Positions 7,314-16,040 of a DNA stretch of 64,000 nucleotides are shown piece by piece. The DNA lies in NCBI GenBank assembly GCA_036231565.1, contig JAZAHA010000049.1, positions 62,001 through 126,000 of the forward strand. The letters run 5' to 3'. Position 1 is the stretch's first letter, and each line of letters starts with the position of its first letter. Under the pieces are notes generated by a model. It did not search any database and had not been told where the DNA came from. It was given only the letters and a program-made list of their open reading frames with translations. The translations under genes and the position numbers were made by a program. Source of the stretch: Maricaulis sp036231565 (lineage in GTDB: Bacteria; Pseudomonadota; Alphaproteobacteria; Caulobacterales; Maricaulaceae).

Positions 7314-9689
7314 ATGACATCTGACCAGACAAACGCACAGGGATGTTGCAGCAAGCATGCACAAACGGGTCACGACGGTCACACCAGTGAGACGGTCAAG
7401 GATCCGGTTTGCGGCATGGATGTCCGGATCGATGCCGGCAAACCGAGCTTCGAGCGCCGGGGCGAGACCTGGCATTTCTGCTCGCAATCCTGCCACGACA
7501 AGTTCGCCGCGGATCCGGATCATTATCTCTCCGGCGCCCACCGGCAGGCCTATGAGGACATGCCGGCGGGTACGCAATACACCTGCCCCATGCATCCGGA
7601 GATCATCCGGGACAAACCCGAAGACTGTCCGATTTGCGGCATGGCGCTGGAGCCGATGGGCGTGCCGGCTGCGGATCAGGGCCCCAATCCCGAACTGGTG
7701 GACTTCCGGCGGCGTTTCTGGGTCGGCGCCATCCTGACCCTGCCGCTGGTGGTTCTTTCGATGGGGCCGTTTGTGGGGCTCGGCTTCATCCGGGCGTCGC
7801 TTGGCGAAGGCCTGGCAATCCTGGCCGAGCTGGTTCTGGCGACCCCGGTCGTGCTCTGGTCGGGCTGGCCTTTCTTCGTGCGTGGCTACAAGTCCGTCGT
7901 CAGCGGCAATCTCAACATGTTCACCCTGATCGCGATGGGGGTTGGTTCCGCTTATCTGTTCAGTGTCACGGCCACGATCGCGCCCGGCATCTTTCCGGCC
8001 GGCTTCCGCGATGCAGGCGGGCATGTCGCCGTCTATTTCGAAGCGGGCGCGGTGATCACCGTTCTGGTCCTGCTCGGCCAGCTGATGGAGTTGGGCGCGC
8101 GCGAACGCACCGGTTCGGCGATCCGGGCTCTCATGGATCTCGCTGCGAAGACGGCCCGCATCGTCCGCGCCGACGGCAGCGAAGAGGAAATCGCGCTCGA
8201 GGACGTCAGCGTCGGCGACCGGCTGCGTGTGCGGCCGGGCGAGAAGATCCCGGTCGATGGCGATGTGGTCGAGGGACGATCCTCGGTGGATGAATCGATG
8301 ATTTCCGGCGAACCCGTGCCGGTGGAAAAGACGGCCGGCGACACCGTCACCGGCGCGACGATCAACGGGACCGGTTCGCTGGTGATCGAGGCGAAACGCG
8401 TCGGCAAGGACACCGTGCTCAGCCAGATCGTGGAAATGGTCGCGGCGGCCCAGCGCAGCCGGGCTCCGATCCAGAAGCTCGCCGACGTGATCTCCGGACG
8501 CTTCGTTCCGGCCGTGATCGGCGTCGCCATCCTCGCTTTCATCGGCTGGTCGATATGGGGACCTGAGCCCGCAATGGCCTACGCCCTGGTGGCTGCTGTC
8601 TCGGTGCTGATCATCGCCTGCCCTTGTGCACTGGGCCTGGCTACGCCGATGTCGATCATGACGGCGACGGGCCGCGGCGCGCAGGCCGGCGTGCTGATCA
8701 AGAATGCCGAGGCGCTGGAGCGGTTCGCGAAGGTCGATACGCTGATCGTCGACAAGACGGGCACGTTGACCGAAGGCCGGCCGAAACTCCAGAGCGTTCT
8801 GCCCCAGACGGGTTTCGACGCAAACACCGTGCTGCGCCTCGCCGCGGGCCTGGAGAACGGGTCCGAACACCCGCTCGCCGAGGCGATCGTAGCGGGCGCG
8901 CGGGACAAGGGCCTGGAGCCCGGCAAGGCCGAGGATTTCGAGGCAGTCACGGGCCAGGGCGTCACGGGCCGGGTCGAACGGCATGATGTCGCCCTGGGCA
9001 ATGTGCGGCTGATGAAGGGGCTCGGCCTCGATCCTGCACCGCTTTTGCCGGATGCGGACCGCCACCGCGACGAGGGCGAGACCGTCATGTTCGTGGCCAT
9101 CGACGGGCGGATCGCCGGTCTGGTCTGTGTTGCCGACCCTGTGAAGGCGACCACGCCCGATGCACTGAAGCGCCTGCACGCGCAGGGCTTCCGTATCATC
9201 ATGGCGACCGGCGATAACGAGCGTACCGCCAGAGCTGTAGCCTCGCGGCTGGGTATCGACGATATTCGGGCCGACGTTTTGCCGGAAGACAAGGCGCGCA
9301 TCATCCGTGAACTCCAGGCGGATGGTGCGCGTGTCGCCATGGCCGGCGACGGTGTCAACGACGCGCCCGCCCTGGCCCAGGCCGATGTCGGCATTGCCAT
9401 GGGCACCGGGGCGGATGTTGCCATCGAAAGCGCAGGATTTACGCTGGTCAAGGGCGATCTGACGGGCATTGTCCGGGCGCGCAGGCTGTCGGCGGCGACG
9501 ATGCGCAACATCCGCCAGAACCTGTTCTTCGCCCTGGTCTACAATGCAGCCGGAGTGCCGGTCGCGGCGGGGGTGCTCTATCCGGTCATGGGCATGCTGA
9601 TCTCGCCCATGTTCGCGGCGGCGGCGATGAGCCTGTCCTCGGTCTCGGTGATCACCAACGCGCTGCGGCTGAGGTCGGTCAAGCTCTAG
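7314..9689 (+). CDS. copA: Cu+-exporting P1B-type ATPase with YHS and HMBD N-termini
   Basis: A 791-residue P-type ATPase that pumps Cu+ (or Ag+) from the cytoplasm using ATP. The N-terminus lacks the usual CxxC HMA domain. Instead it has a YHS domain (VKDPVCGMDV to FCSQSCHDKFA, residues ~22-70) and a heavy-metal-binding segment (YTCPMHPE to CPICGMALEPM, ~86-112). Eight membrane helices follow, with the CPC ion motif at C436-P-C438, TGES-type actuator (MISGEPVPVEKT), the phosphorylated D480 in DKTGTLTEG and the GDGVNDAPAL hinge. AAAGGAG at 7301-7307 supports the ATG. The CueR-type promoter upstream and the following APC permease, two bases after the stop, suggest a copper-induced pair. Confidence 0.97.
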   Translation: MTSDQTNAQGCCSKHAQTGHDGHTSETVKDPVCGMDVRIDAGKPSFERRGETWHFCSQSCHDKFAADPDHYLSGAHRQAYEDMPAGTQYTCPMHPEIIRDKPEDCPICGMALEPMGVPAADQGPNPELVDFRRRFWVGAILTLPLVVLSMGPFVGLGFIRASLGEGLAILAELVLATPVVLWSGWPFFVRGYKSVVSGNLNMFTLIAMGVGSAYLFSVTATIAPGIFPAGFRDAGGHVAVYFEAGAVITVLVLLGQLMELGARERTGSAIRALMDLAAKTARIVRADGSEEEIALEDVSVGDRLRVRPGEKIPVDGDVVEGRSSVDESMISGEPVPVEKTAGDTVTGATINGTGSLVIEAKRVGKDTVLSQIVEMVAAAQRSRAPIQKLADVISGRFVPAVIGVAILAFIGWSIWGPEPAMAYALVAAVSVLIIACPCALGLATPMSIMTATGRGAQAGVLIKNAEALERFAKVDTLIVDKTGTLTEGRPKLQSVLPQTGFDANTVLRLAAGLENGSEHPLAEAIVAGARDKGLEPGKAEDFEAVTGQGVTGRVERHDVALGNVRLMKGLGLDPAPLLPDADRHRDEGETVMFVAIDGRIAGLVCVADPVKATTPDALKRLHAQGFRIIMATGDNERTARAVASRLGIDDIRADVLPEDKARIIRELQADGARVAMAGDGVNDAPALAQADVGIAMGTGADVAIESAGFTLVKGDLTGIVRARRLSAATMRNIRQNLFFALVYNAAGVPVAAGVLYPVMGMLISPMFAAAAMSLSSVSVITNALRLRSVKL

Positions 9690-9691
9690 TG

Positions 9692-11080
<1,389 letters not shown>

Positions 11081-11411
11081 AGACCGGCGGTATAAACAGG
11101 CGCTGCCGGTCCGGCACGATCAATGGAGGGGATGCCGGTCCTTCGGGATGCCTGCCGCCAGGAGCGAAAGGTGTGCTCGCCGAGGTCTGTTCAGATAATT
11201 TTCCCGGTTTTCCGGTGTCGCCGAAAGTCCCGGTGTTCCCGTATGCGAACGGATCAGGCCAGCGGTGCTCAAGGCGTTCGGCGGACCGGTTTGCCATGTC
11301 AGGCTGAGCCGAAGGAGGGCTGCTTCCTCGCCGTCTGAACCTGCCGATCCCGGCCTCCAGATCCGGCGTGCCCACGCTTGCTGCCACGCCCGCGAGGGAT
11401 CACGCAGCACA
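11081..11411 (+). other. Intergenic region ahead of the sigma-factor operon
   Basis: About 330 bases without a supported gene. A 7-bp inverted repeat (GACCGGC 11082-11088, GCCGGTC 11105-11111) directly after the permease stop may be a weak terminator. The AT-richer patch near 11190-11220 is the likeliest place for the promoter of the DUF2231-sigma operon, but I cannot define -35/-10 elements with confidence. No MerR-type dyad was seen here. Confidence 0.4.
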
Positions 11412-12155
11412 ATGCGTAGACTCTCCGTCAACATTCGGGAGAAACGCGTGACGGGGCCATACATGCCGCGGCTTGTTGCCGGAGTTTTCTTGCTCTTCGC
11501 CGTGCTCTTTCAGCCGGCACTGGCACACCCGCCGGCCGAGCACCCTGGCGAAACGGCGCACGAAGAGACAGTCGGCATTGAACGGGAGCCCGTCGACCAT
11601 GCCCGCGCTGATGCTGCCGGGCCGCCCCCTGAAGAAGCGCATGACCATGGCGTCGCTGGGGTTGCTGTGGATACCGGACATGCCCACTGGGGCGAGAGCG
11701 GGCCGCAGACGGCGTTCGAACGCGGCATGGCGCGTCTGGGCGTTCTGCACAGCGTCGCGGTGCATTTTCCGATCGCCTTGCTCATGGCGGCAGCGCTGGC
11801 CCAGGTCCTGTCGCACGCCGGCCTCCCGGGCGGCGATATCCAGACGGTTCGCTTCCTGGTGTGGACGGGAGCGCTGGGTGGCGTCGCGGCCGGGCTTCTC
11901 GGCTGGGCCCATGCCGGTCCGGTGACGTCCGGCGAAGACGGTGTCATGCTTGTTCACCGGTTGCTGGGTACGGGATTGGCGGTCGGGCTGGCGGGGCTTG
12001 TCGGCCTGGTCGAGTGGCACGCCCGCCGACCCGGAGGGATGGTGCGCCTGCTGGCATCTGCGGGAGTCTATACTGCGGGCCTGGCTGCCGCGCTCAACGG
12101 TTTTCTGGGCGGGAGCCTGGCCCATGGCGGCATTCGTCACCTGATCGGCGGCTGA
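11412..12155 (+). CDS. DUF2231-like membrane protein with His-rich periplasmic leader
   Basis: A ~247-residue protein with a hydrophobic signal segment (LVAGVFLLFAVLFQPALA), a His/Glu-rich region (~residues 40-95, with several HP, HD and GHAHWGE motifs) that could bind metal, then four hydrophobic helices. The helices resemble the DUF2231 family: HSVAVHFPIALLMAA, a second helix with WTGALGGVAAGLLGW, MLVHRLLGTGLAVGLAGL and a last AGLAAALNGFLGGSL. The start may be ATG 11412 (GAGGGA 12 bases upstream) or ATG 11463. It is the first gene of the operon containing the CnrYXH-like set, 15 bases upstream of cnrY. Function unknown; a metal-related membrane role is inferred. Confidence 0.72.
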   Translation: MRRLSVNIREKRVTGPYMPRLVAGVFLLFAVLFQPALAHPPAEHPGETAHEETVGIEREPVDHARADAAGPPPEEAHDHGVAGVAVDTGHAHWGESGPQTAFERGMARLGVLHSVAVHFPIALLMAAALAQVLSHAGLPGGDIQTVRFLVWTGALGGVAAGLLGWAHAGPVTSGEDGVMLVHRLLGTGLAVGLAGLVGLVEWHARRPGGMVRLLASAGVYTAGLAAALNGFLGGSLAHGGIRHLIGG

Positions 12156-12170
12156 AGGAGATCGGAAAAG

Positions 12171-12482
12171 ATGAATTCGGAAAACCCAGACGACATGCTG
12201 CAACGGCTGACCCGTGTGCCTGCGCCGGAGCCCGGCCCGACTTTCAATGCTGTTGTCTGGCAGCGCATAGCCAGGCCCGGGCTCAGCCGGCAAGGTCGGC
12301 TCGACGATCTGGTTCGCGTACTCGGCTGGCGCGCTGCTCCCGCTTGCCTGGCGCTCGCTGTGGGAACCGTCGCCGGATCCATGCTTGTCCGTGAACACAG
12401 GAGCGATGCCCTGGACGTCTTTGATCCCAAGTCCCCCTATTCCATCGCTGCAGTCGTTGGCGGGGAGGCGGGAACACGATGA
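12171..12482 (+). CDS. CnrY-like small membrane anti-sigma factor
   Basis: A 103-residue protein with a hydrophilic cytoplasmic N-terminus (~60 residues), one transmembrane helix (AAPACLALAVGTVAGSMLV) and a short periplasmic tail. Sequence similarity to known CnrY proteins is not obvious by eye. The assignment rests on size, topology and position: the order is anti-sigma, CnrX-like sensor, CnrH-like sigma factor, exactly as in the cnrYXH and nccYXH loci of Cupriavidus. CnrY binds the sigma factor at the membrane until the sensor detects Co or Ni. The 3' end overlaps the sensor gene by four bases, indicating coupled translation. Confidence 0.7.
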   Translation: MNSENPDDMLQRLTRVPAPEPGPTFNAVVWQRIARPGLSRQGRLDDLVRVLGWRAAPACLALAVGTVAGSMLVREHRSDALDVFDPKSPYSIAAVVGGEAGTR

Positions 12483-12913
12483 TTGTGAGGGCCGGCATCT
12501 TCGCTTCCGTTCTGGGTTTTCTCGCCGGATTCGCGGGCGTCTGGGCCGGGCTGAATCTTTTTGAGGCTGATGATTCGAAAGCCGATGGCCTGCATGAGAT
12601 CGTGCATCACGAACTCATCCTGAGTTCGAACCAGGAGGCGGCCATTGCCGAGCTGGAAGCCGCTTTCGAGAGCGAACGCGTCCGGCTCGAACAGGATGTT
12701 TTCCAGGCCCGGCAGGCGCTCGGTGAGGTTCTGGTGCGCGACAAGGCTTTGTCGCCGGACGTCCGGGCCGAGGCGGCGCGTTTTCACGATGTCATGGGCG
12801 AGCTTCAGCTCGCCAGCCTGAACCACATCCTGGCGATGCGCGCCACGCTTGACCCGCAGCAGCAGGCCCGGTTCGACGAGAAACTGGTACAAGCTTTCAA
12901 TGCCGGGCACTGA
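12479..12913 (+). CDS. CnrX-like periplasmic metal sensor
   Basis: A 144-residue, membrane-anchored, all-helical periplasmic protein. After one N-terminal transmembrane helix (residues ~5-27) comes a helical hairpin domain of the heavy-metal-resistance family. The five Ni/Co ligands described for CnrX (H42, H46, E63, H119, M123) are all matched here with a constant offset of three: H39, H43, E60, H116 and M120. CnrX senses Ni2+ or Co2+ in the periplasm and releases the sigma factor from CnrY. Here the target genes are not adjacent: no cnrCBA pump follows. The 3' end overlaps the sigma gene by 14 bases. Confidence 0.87.
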   Translation: MIVRAGIFASVLGFLAGFAGVWAGLNLFEADDSKADGLHEIVHHELILSSNQEAAIAELEAAFESERVRLEQDVFQARQALGEVLVRDKALSPDVRAEAARFHDVMGELQLASLNHILAMRATLDPQQQARFDEKLVQAFNAGH

Positions 12914-13481
12914 CGGCGAAGGGCCTCCGCCTTCGGATGCTGAGCTCGTGAGCCGGGCGGCCGGAGGCGAACGGGGAGCGTTCGACGTACTGATGACCCG
13001 TCATGCGGGCCGGGTCATCCGTTTTGCCCGTGCCAATCTCGGGTCCGCCAGCGAGGCTGACGACATCGCCCAGGAAAGCTTTGTCGCCCTGCACCGTAAT
13101 CTTCACCGGTATGACCCGGCGCGGGTTTTCGAAACCTGGCTGTTCGCAATCGTGCGCAACAAGATCCGCGACCATCACCGCCGCCGGGCTGTGCTGCGCT
13201 GGGTCGGCGCGGAACCGGATTTCTCCGGTCTGCCGACAGACGAGCCCGGGCCGGAACGCCAGGCCGCTGACCGCGACGACCTCCGCAGGGCCGGCGAACT
13301 CCTGGCACGCCTGCCTGAAGGATTGCGCACGCCGCTTCTTCTTTCTGCGGTCGAAGGCATGAGCCTGGCCGAGATCGGAACGGTGATGGGGCTGTCTGCG
13401 AAGGCTGTCGAGGTCAGGGTTTATCGAGCCCGCAAGGCGCTGAAAGCGCAGTTTGACGATGAGGGGAAAGACTCCCGCTGA
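12900..13481 (+). CDS. CnrH-like ECF sigma factor
   Basis: A 193-residue extracytoplasmic-function sigma-70 factor. Region 2 is seen in FDVLMTRHAGRVIRFARAN and ADDIAQESFVALHRNLHRYD with WLFAIVRNKIRDHHRR. Region 4 is seen in LPEGLRTPLLLSAVEGMSLAEI (partly quoted) and LSAKAVEVRVYRARKAL. The ATG at 12900 overlaps the 3' end of the CnrX-like gene. By analogy with CnrH it should be released from the small anti-sigma factor when the periplasmic sensor binds metal, and then transcribe its own operon plus resistance genes. A His-rich protein and PepSY protein directly downstream are probable targets. Confidence 0.92.
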   Translation: MPGTDGEGPPPSDAELVSRAAGGERGAFDVLMTRHAGRVIRFARANLGSASEADDIAQESFVALHRNLHRYDPARVFETWLFAIVRNKIRDHHRRRAVLRWVGAEPDFSGLPTDEPGPERQAADRDDLRRAGELLARLPEGLRTPLLLSAVEGMSLAEIGTVMGLSAKAVEVRVYRARKALKAQFDDEGKDSR

Positions 13482-13521
13482 CGTAATCGTCGACACAGTC
13501 CCGTCAGAAAGAGGATCCGAC

Positions 13522-13902
13522 ATGACCCGCTTCCATGCTTTTACCGCCAGCGCAGCCATTCTGCTGGCGTCGGTCGTTGCTCCATCGCTCGCCCAGGAGC
13601 ACGACGGGCACGGTGAACACGCTGCAGACACCGGGACGCCGCAAATGACCATGGCGGAATGCCGCGCGATGCACGAACGCCGGATGGGCGATGCCGAAAG
13701 CCCCGACGAGGCCATGGCGGAAATGGACGAGGAAACGCGGATCCGCATGCAGGCCTGTCACACCATGATGCATGCCGACGGAGCGATGGACGGGCATATG
13801 GAGCAGCATATGGACGGGCATCATGGCAATGGTGCTGCGCATTCCGGTCACAACGGTAATGACGACACGCCGCAGGCCGGTCATCACGATCACCACGGCT
13901 AG
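13522..13902 (+). CDS. His/Met-rich periplasmic metal-binding protein
   Basis: A 126-residue secreted protein with a cleavable signal peptide (ILLASVVAPSLAQ, cleavage near residue 25). The mature part is very rich in His, Met, Asp and Glu, with runs such as HDGHGEH, HTMMHADGAMDGHMEQHMDGHH and a HHDHHG tail. Two Cys (in AECRAMHE and MQACHTMM) are the only cysteines. It probably binds or stores copper, nickel or cobalt in the periplasm. No enzymatic domain is visible. The ATG at 13522 gives a proper signal peptide. It lies 40 bases after the CnrH-like gene, so co-transcription is likely. Confidence 0.8.
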   Translation: MTRFHAFTASAAILLASVVAPSLAQEHDGHGEHAADTGTPQMTMAECRAMHERRMGDAESPDEAMAEMDEETRIRMQACHTMMHADGAMDGHMEQHMDGHHGNGAAHSGHNGNDDTPQAGHHDHHG

Positions 13903-13973
13903 CCGCCGGTCCATTCCATGTATTGCGGGTGCGGCTGACGCCGGAACCCGCTTTCCTGACCGGAGTACGACGG

Positions 13974-14705
13974 ATGACTGCTCTGCTGCGCTGGACGGTG
14001 CGGGTTCACAAATGGCTGGCGCTGGCGGTGGGGATACAGATCGTCCTCTGGGTCGCGGGCGGGGTGGTGATGAGCGTGATCCCGATCGAGCGGGTGCGCG
14101 GCGAACACAACATGACGCCAGTTGCCGATCAGCCGCTTTCTCTGCGCGGGATCATTCCGCCCGACGCAGCCGTTCGCGCTGCCGGTGCCGGAGAGGATGT
14201 CCGCTCGGTTGCTCTGGAGACCTGGCTCGACAGGCCGGTTTACAGCCTTGTCTGGCTGGATGGCGGGCGAGACCTTGTCGACGCGCAGTCGGGTGAGCGA
14301 CTGACACCGATTGACCGCGACGCCGCGCTGGCCGTCGCTCGCCGCGATTATGCTGGGCGGGGAGACATTGCCGCGATCGAGTATTTCCAGACACCGACAT
14401 GGGAATACCGGCGTGCCGGACCGGCCTGGCGGATCAGTTTCGCCGACGGGGACGGCACGCGGCTTTATGTCGACCCGCACACGGGGCTCGTCAGTGCCCG
14501 GCGCAACGACGCCTGGCGCGTCTACGACTTCTTCTGGATGCTCCATATCATGGACTACAAGGCGCGGGAAAACTTCAACAATCCCCTGGTGGTTACGGCC
14601 GCGGGCCTAGCGCTAGTGACCGTGCTGGCCGGGCTCGTGCTGCTTGTCCTGCGCCTTCAGCGTCTGGTGCGCATGGAACTCGCCCGCCGCCGCGCCACGG
14701 CCTGA
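13974..14705 (+). CDS. PepSY-domain membrane protein
   Basis: A 243-residue protein with an N-terminal membrane helix (WLALAVGIQIVLWVAGGVVM), a periplasmic region with PepSY-like segments (TPIDRDAALAVARRDYAG and GDGTRLYVDPHTGLVSARR) and a C-terminal helix with a basic tail. The WRVYDFFWMLHIMDY motif is typical of the PepSY-TM family associated with iron or copper reductase and transport systems. GGAG at 13962-13965 supports ATG 13974. It follows the His-rich protein by 71 bases in the sigma-factor operon. The role may be membrane electron transfer or metal handling; this is not established. Confidence 0.85.
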   Translation: MTALLRWTVRVHKWLALAVGIQIVLWVAGGVVMSVIPIERVRGEHNMTPVADQPLSLRGIIPPDAAVRAAGAGEDVRSVALETWLDRPVYSLVWLDGGRDLVDAQSGERLTPIDRDAALAVARRDYAGRGDIAAIEYFQTPTWEYRRAGPAWRISFADGDGTRLYVDPHTGLVSARRNDAWRVYDFFWMLHIMDYKARENFNNPLVVTAAGLALVTVLAGLVLLVLRLQRLVRMELARRRATA

Positions 14706-14736
14706 CGGCCGCCGGTCCTTTCGCACCATTCCCTGC

Positions 14737-15861
14737 GTGAGCGCAAAAAGCGGCCGGCGGCTCGCCCCGTCAACTGGAGGACGGATACCGATCTCTTTCA
14801 GCACAACAATCGCCGAGGTCTTCCAGGGAACCCGGAACAGGTTCACGCTCATCCGGTTGATGCTGGCTGGTGCCGTGTTGATAGAACACGCCGTGATCGT
14901 GACGCAGGGGCCTGGACATCCGCCACCACTCGCCCTTCATGGCTGGTCGCTCAGCTATGCCGCGGTGAATGCGTTTTTTATCGTGTCGGGTTTCCTTATC
15001 GCCAGCAGTCTGGAGCGCCGCAAAGATGCGGCTTCCTTTGCAGTGGCTCGTGCCTTGCGCATCGTGCCGGCACTTGTCGTGCTGTCGCTGGCTGCAGTCC
15101 TGGTGATCGGACCACTCGTCACGACAATCCCGGCCGGCGAATACTGGTCGGCTCCGGCGACATGGCGGTTTCCGCTTCAGGTCCTGGGTTTTCTCGATAC
15201 CTCGCAGGGTCCGGCAGGCGTCTTTGCCGGCAACCCCTGGAGCGGGGAATTCTCGGCGCCCCTCTGGACGCTGCGCTACGAGGTCCTCGCCTATCTCGGT
15301 GCCGCCGTTTTGGTATTGTCGCCCTTGCCGTGGACGCACCGCACGGCACTCAGCCTCTATCTGGCAGCAACGCTCGGGCATGCGGCTTTGGCATGGGCCG
15401 GTCAGGACCTGCCCGGACTACTGACGGCATCCGCGCGATTATCGGCCCCCTTTGCGCTGGGCATGTTGATCCACGTCCTCCGACACCATTGGCCCGTCTC
15501 CCCCTGGCCCGCGGTCGTCGCTGCCGGAGCTTGGTGGCTGGCTGGCGCGTCACCCTTGGCTGAACCCTTCCTCAACCTGGCTTTGGCGACCGGCCTGTTT
15601 TGGATCGCCTTTGCCCCGCTGGGTGGCTTGCCAACGTGGCACCGGATGCCAGACTGGTCCTATGGCGTTTATATCTGGCACTATCCGGTAATGCAGGCCG
15701 TCTTGGTGCTGAAACCGGGGGCGAGCCCGGTTGAGGCAGGGCTCGCTGCGCTCGTCGTCACAATACCGATCGCCGCAGCTTCTTGGAACTTCGTCGAACG
15801 CCCCAGCCTGTTCCTGAAAGCACCTTTGGCTCGGCTTCTACACGCGACCCGGTCCACGTGA
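14737..15861 (+). CDS. Acyltransferase-3 family membrane protein, start uncertain
   Basis: A membrane O-acyltransferase of the acyltransferase-3/OafA group, which modifies surface polysaccharides. About ten helices are seen, with the family landmarks FQGTRNRFTLIRLMLA, an N-terminal-half His (LIEHAV), AVNAFFIVSGFLIASSLERR, LWTLRYEVLAY and YGVYIWHYPV near the C-terminus. The conserved N-terminus begins about codon 14800, yet no ATG/GTG/TTG start suits it. The best ribosome-binding site (GGAGG 14776-14780) precedes an in-frame ATA (14785) and ATC (14791). The GTG at 14737 given here is only the nearest upstream legal start, and ATG 14860 would clip the first helix. It may use a rare start codon or be a mutated gene. 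Confidence 0.72.
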   Translation: MSAKSGRRLAPSTGGRIPISFSTTIAEVFQGTRNRFTLIRLMLAGAVLIEHAVIVTQGPGHPPPLALHGWSLSYAAVNAFFIVSGFLIASSLERRKDAASFAVARALRIVPALVVLSLAAVLVIGPLVTTIPAGEYWSAPATWRFPLQVLGFLDTSQGPAGVFAGNPWSGEFSAPLWTLRYEVLAYLGAAVLVLSPLPWTHRTALSLYLAATLGHAALAWAGQDLPGLLTASARLSAPFALGMLIHVLRHHWPVSPWPAVVAAGAWWLAGASPLAEPFLNLALATGLFWIAFAPLGGLPTWHRMPDWSYGVYIWHYPVMQAVLVLKPGASPVEAGLAALVVTIPIAAASWNFVERPSLFLKAPLARLLHATRST

Positions 15862-15862
15862 C

Positions 15863-15895
15863 GATCCCGATCCGCATTCAATGCGGATCGGGATC
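15863..15895. terminator. 16-bp perfect hairpin between convergent genes
   Basis: Bases 15863-15878 (GATCCCGATCCGCATT) pair perfectly with 15880-15895 one base after the acyltransferase stop, followed by GCTTTTG. It should terminate the metal operon. As a long dyad it could also act against transcription from the convergent hydrolase operon. Confidence 0.75.
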
Positions 15896-16040
15896 GCTCC
15901 GCTTTTGTCTCGCAACCCCGCCAATATTTGCAGACAGGAGCAGGCTGGGCTCAAGAGTTTGCCGCTCAATCAGACGCAACTCCTATTCTGCCTTGCGGGC
16001 CGGCCGGGCTGCGTCCTTGAATTCCGAGATTGACTCGGCC

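Noticed and set aside
7266..9179. A 637-codon minus-strand frame opposite copA
   Set aside because: copA is complete on the + strand; the antisense frame has only shadow composition.
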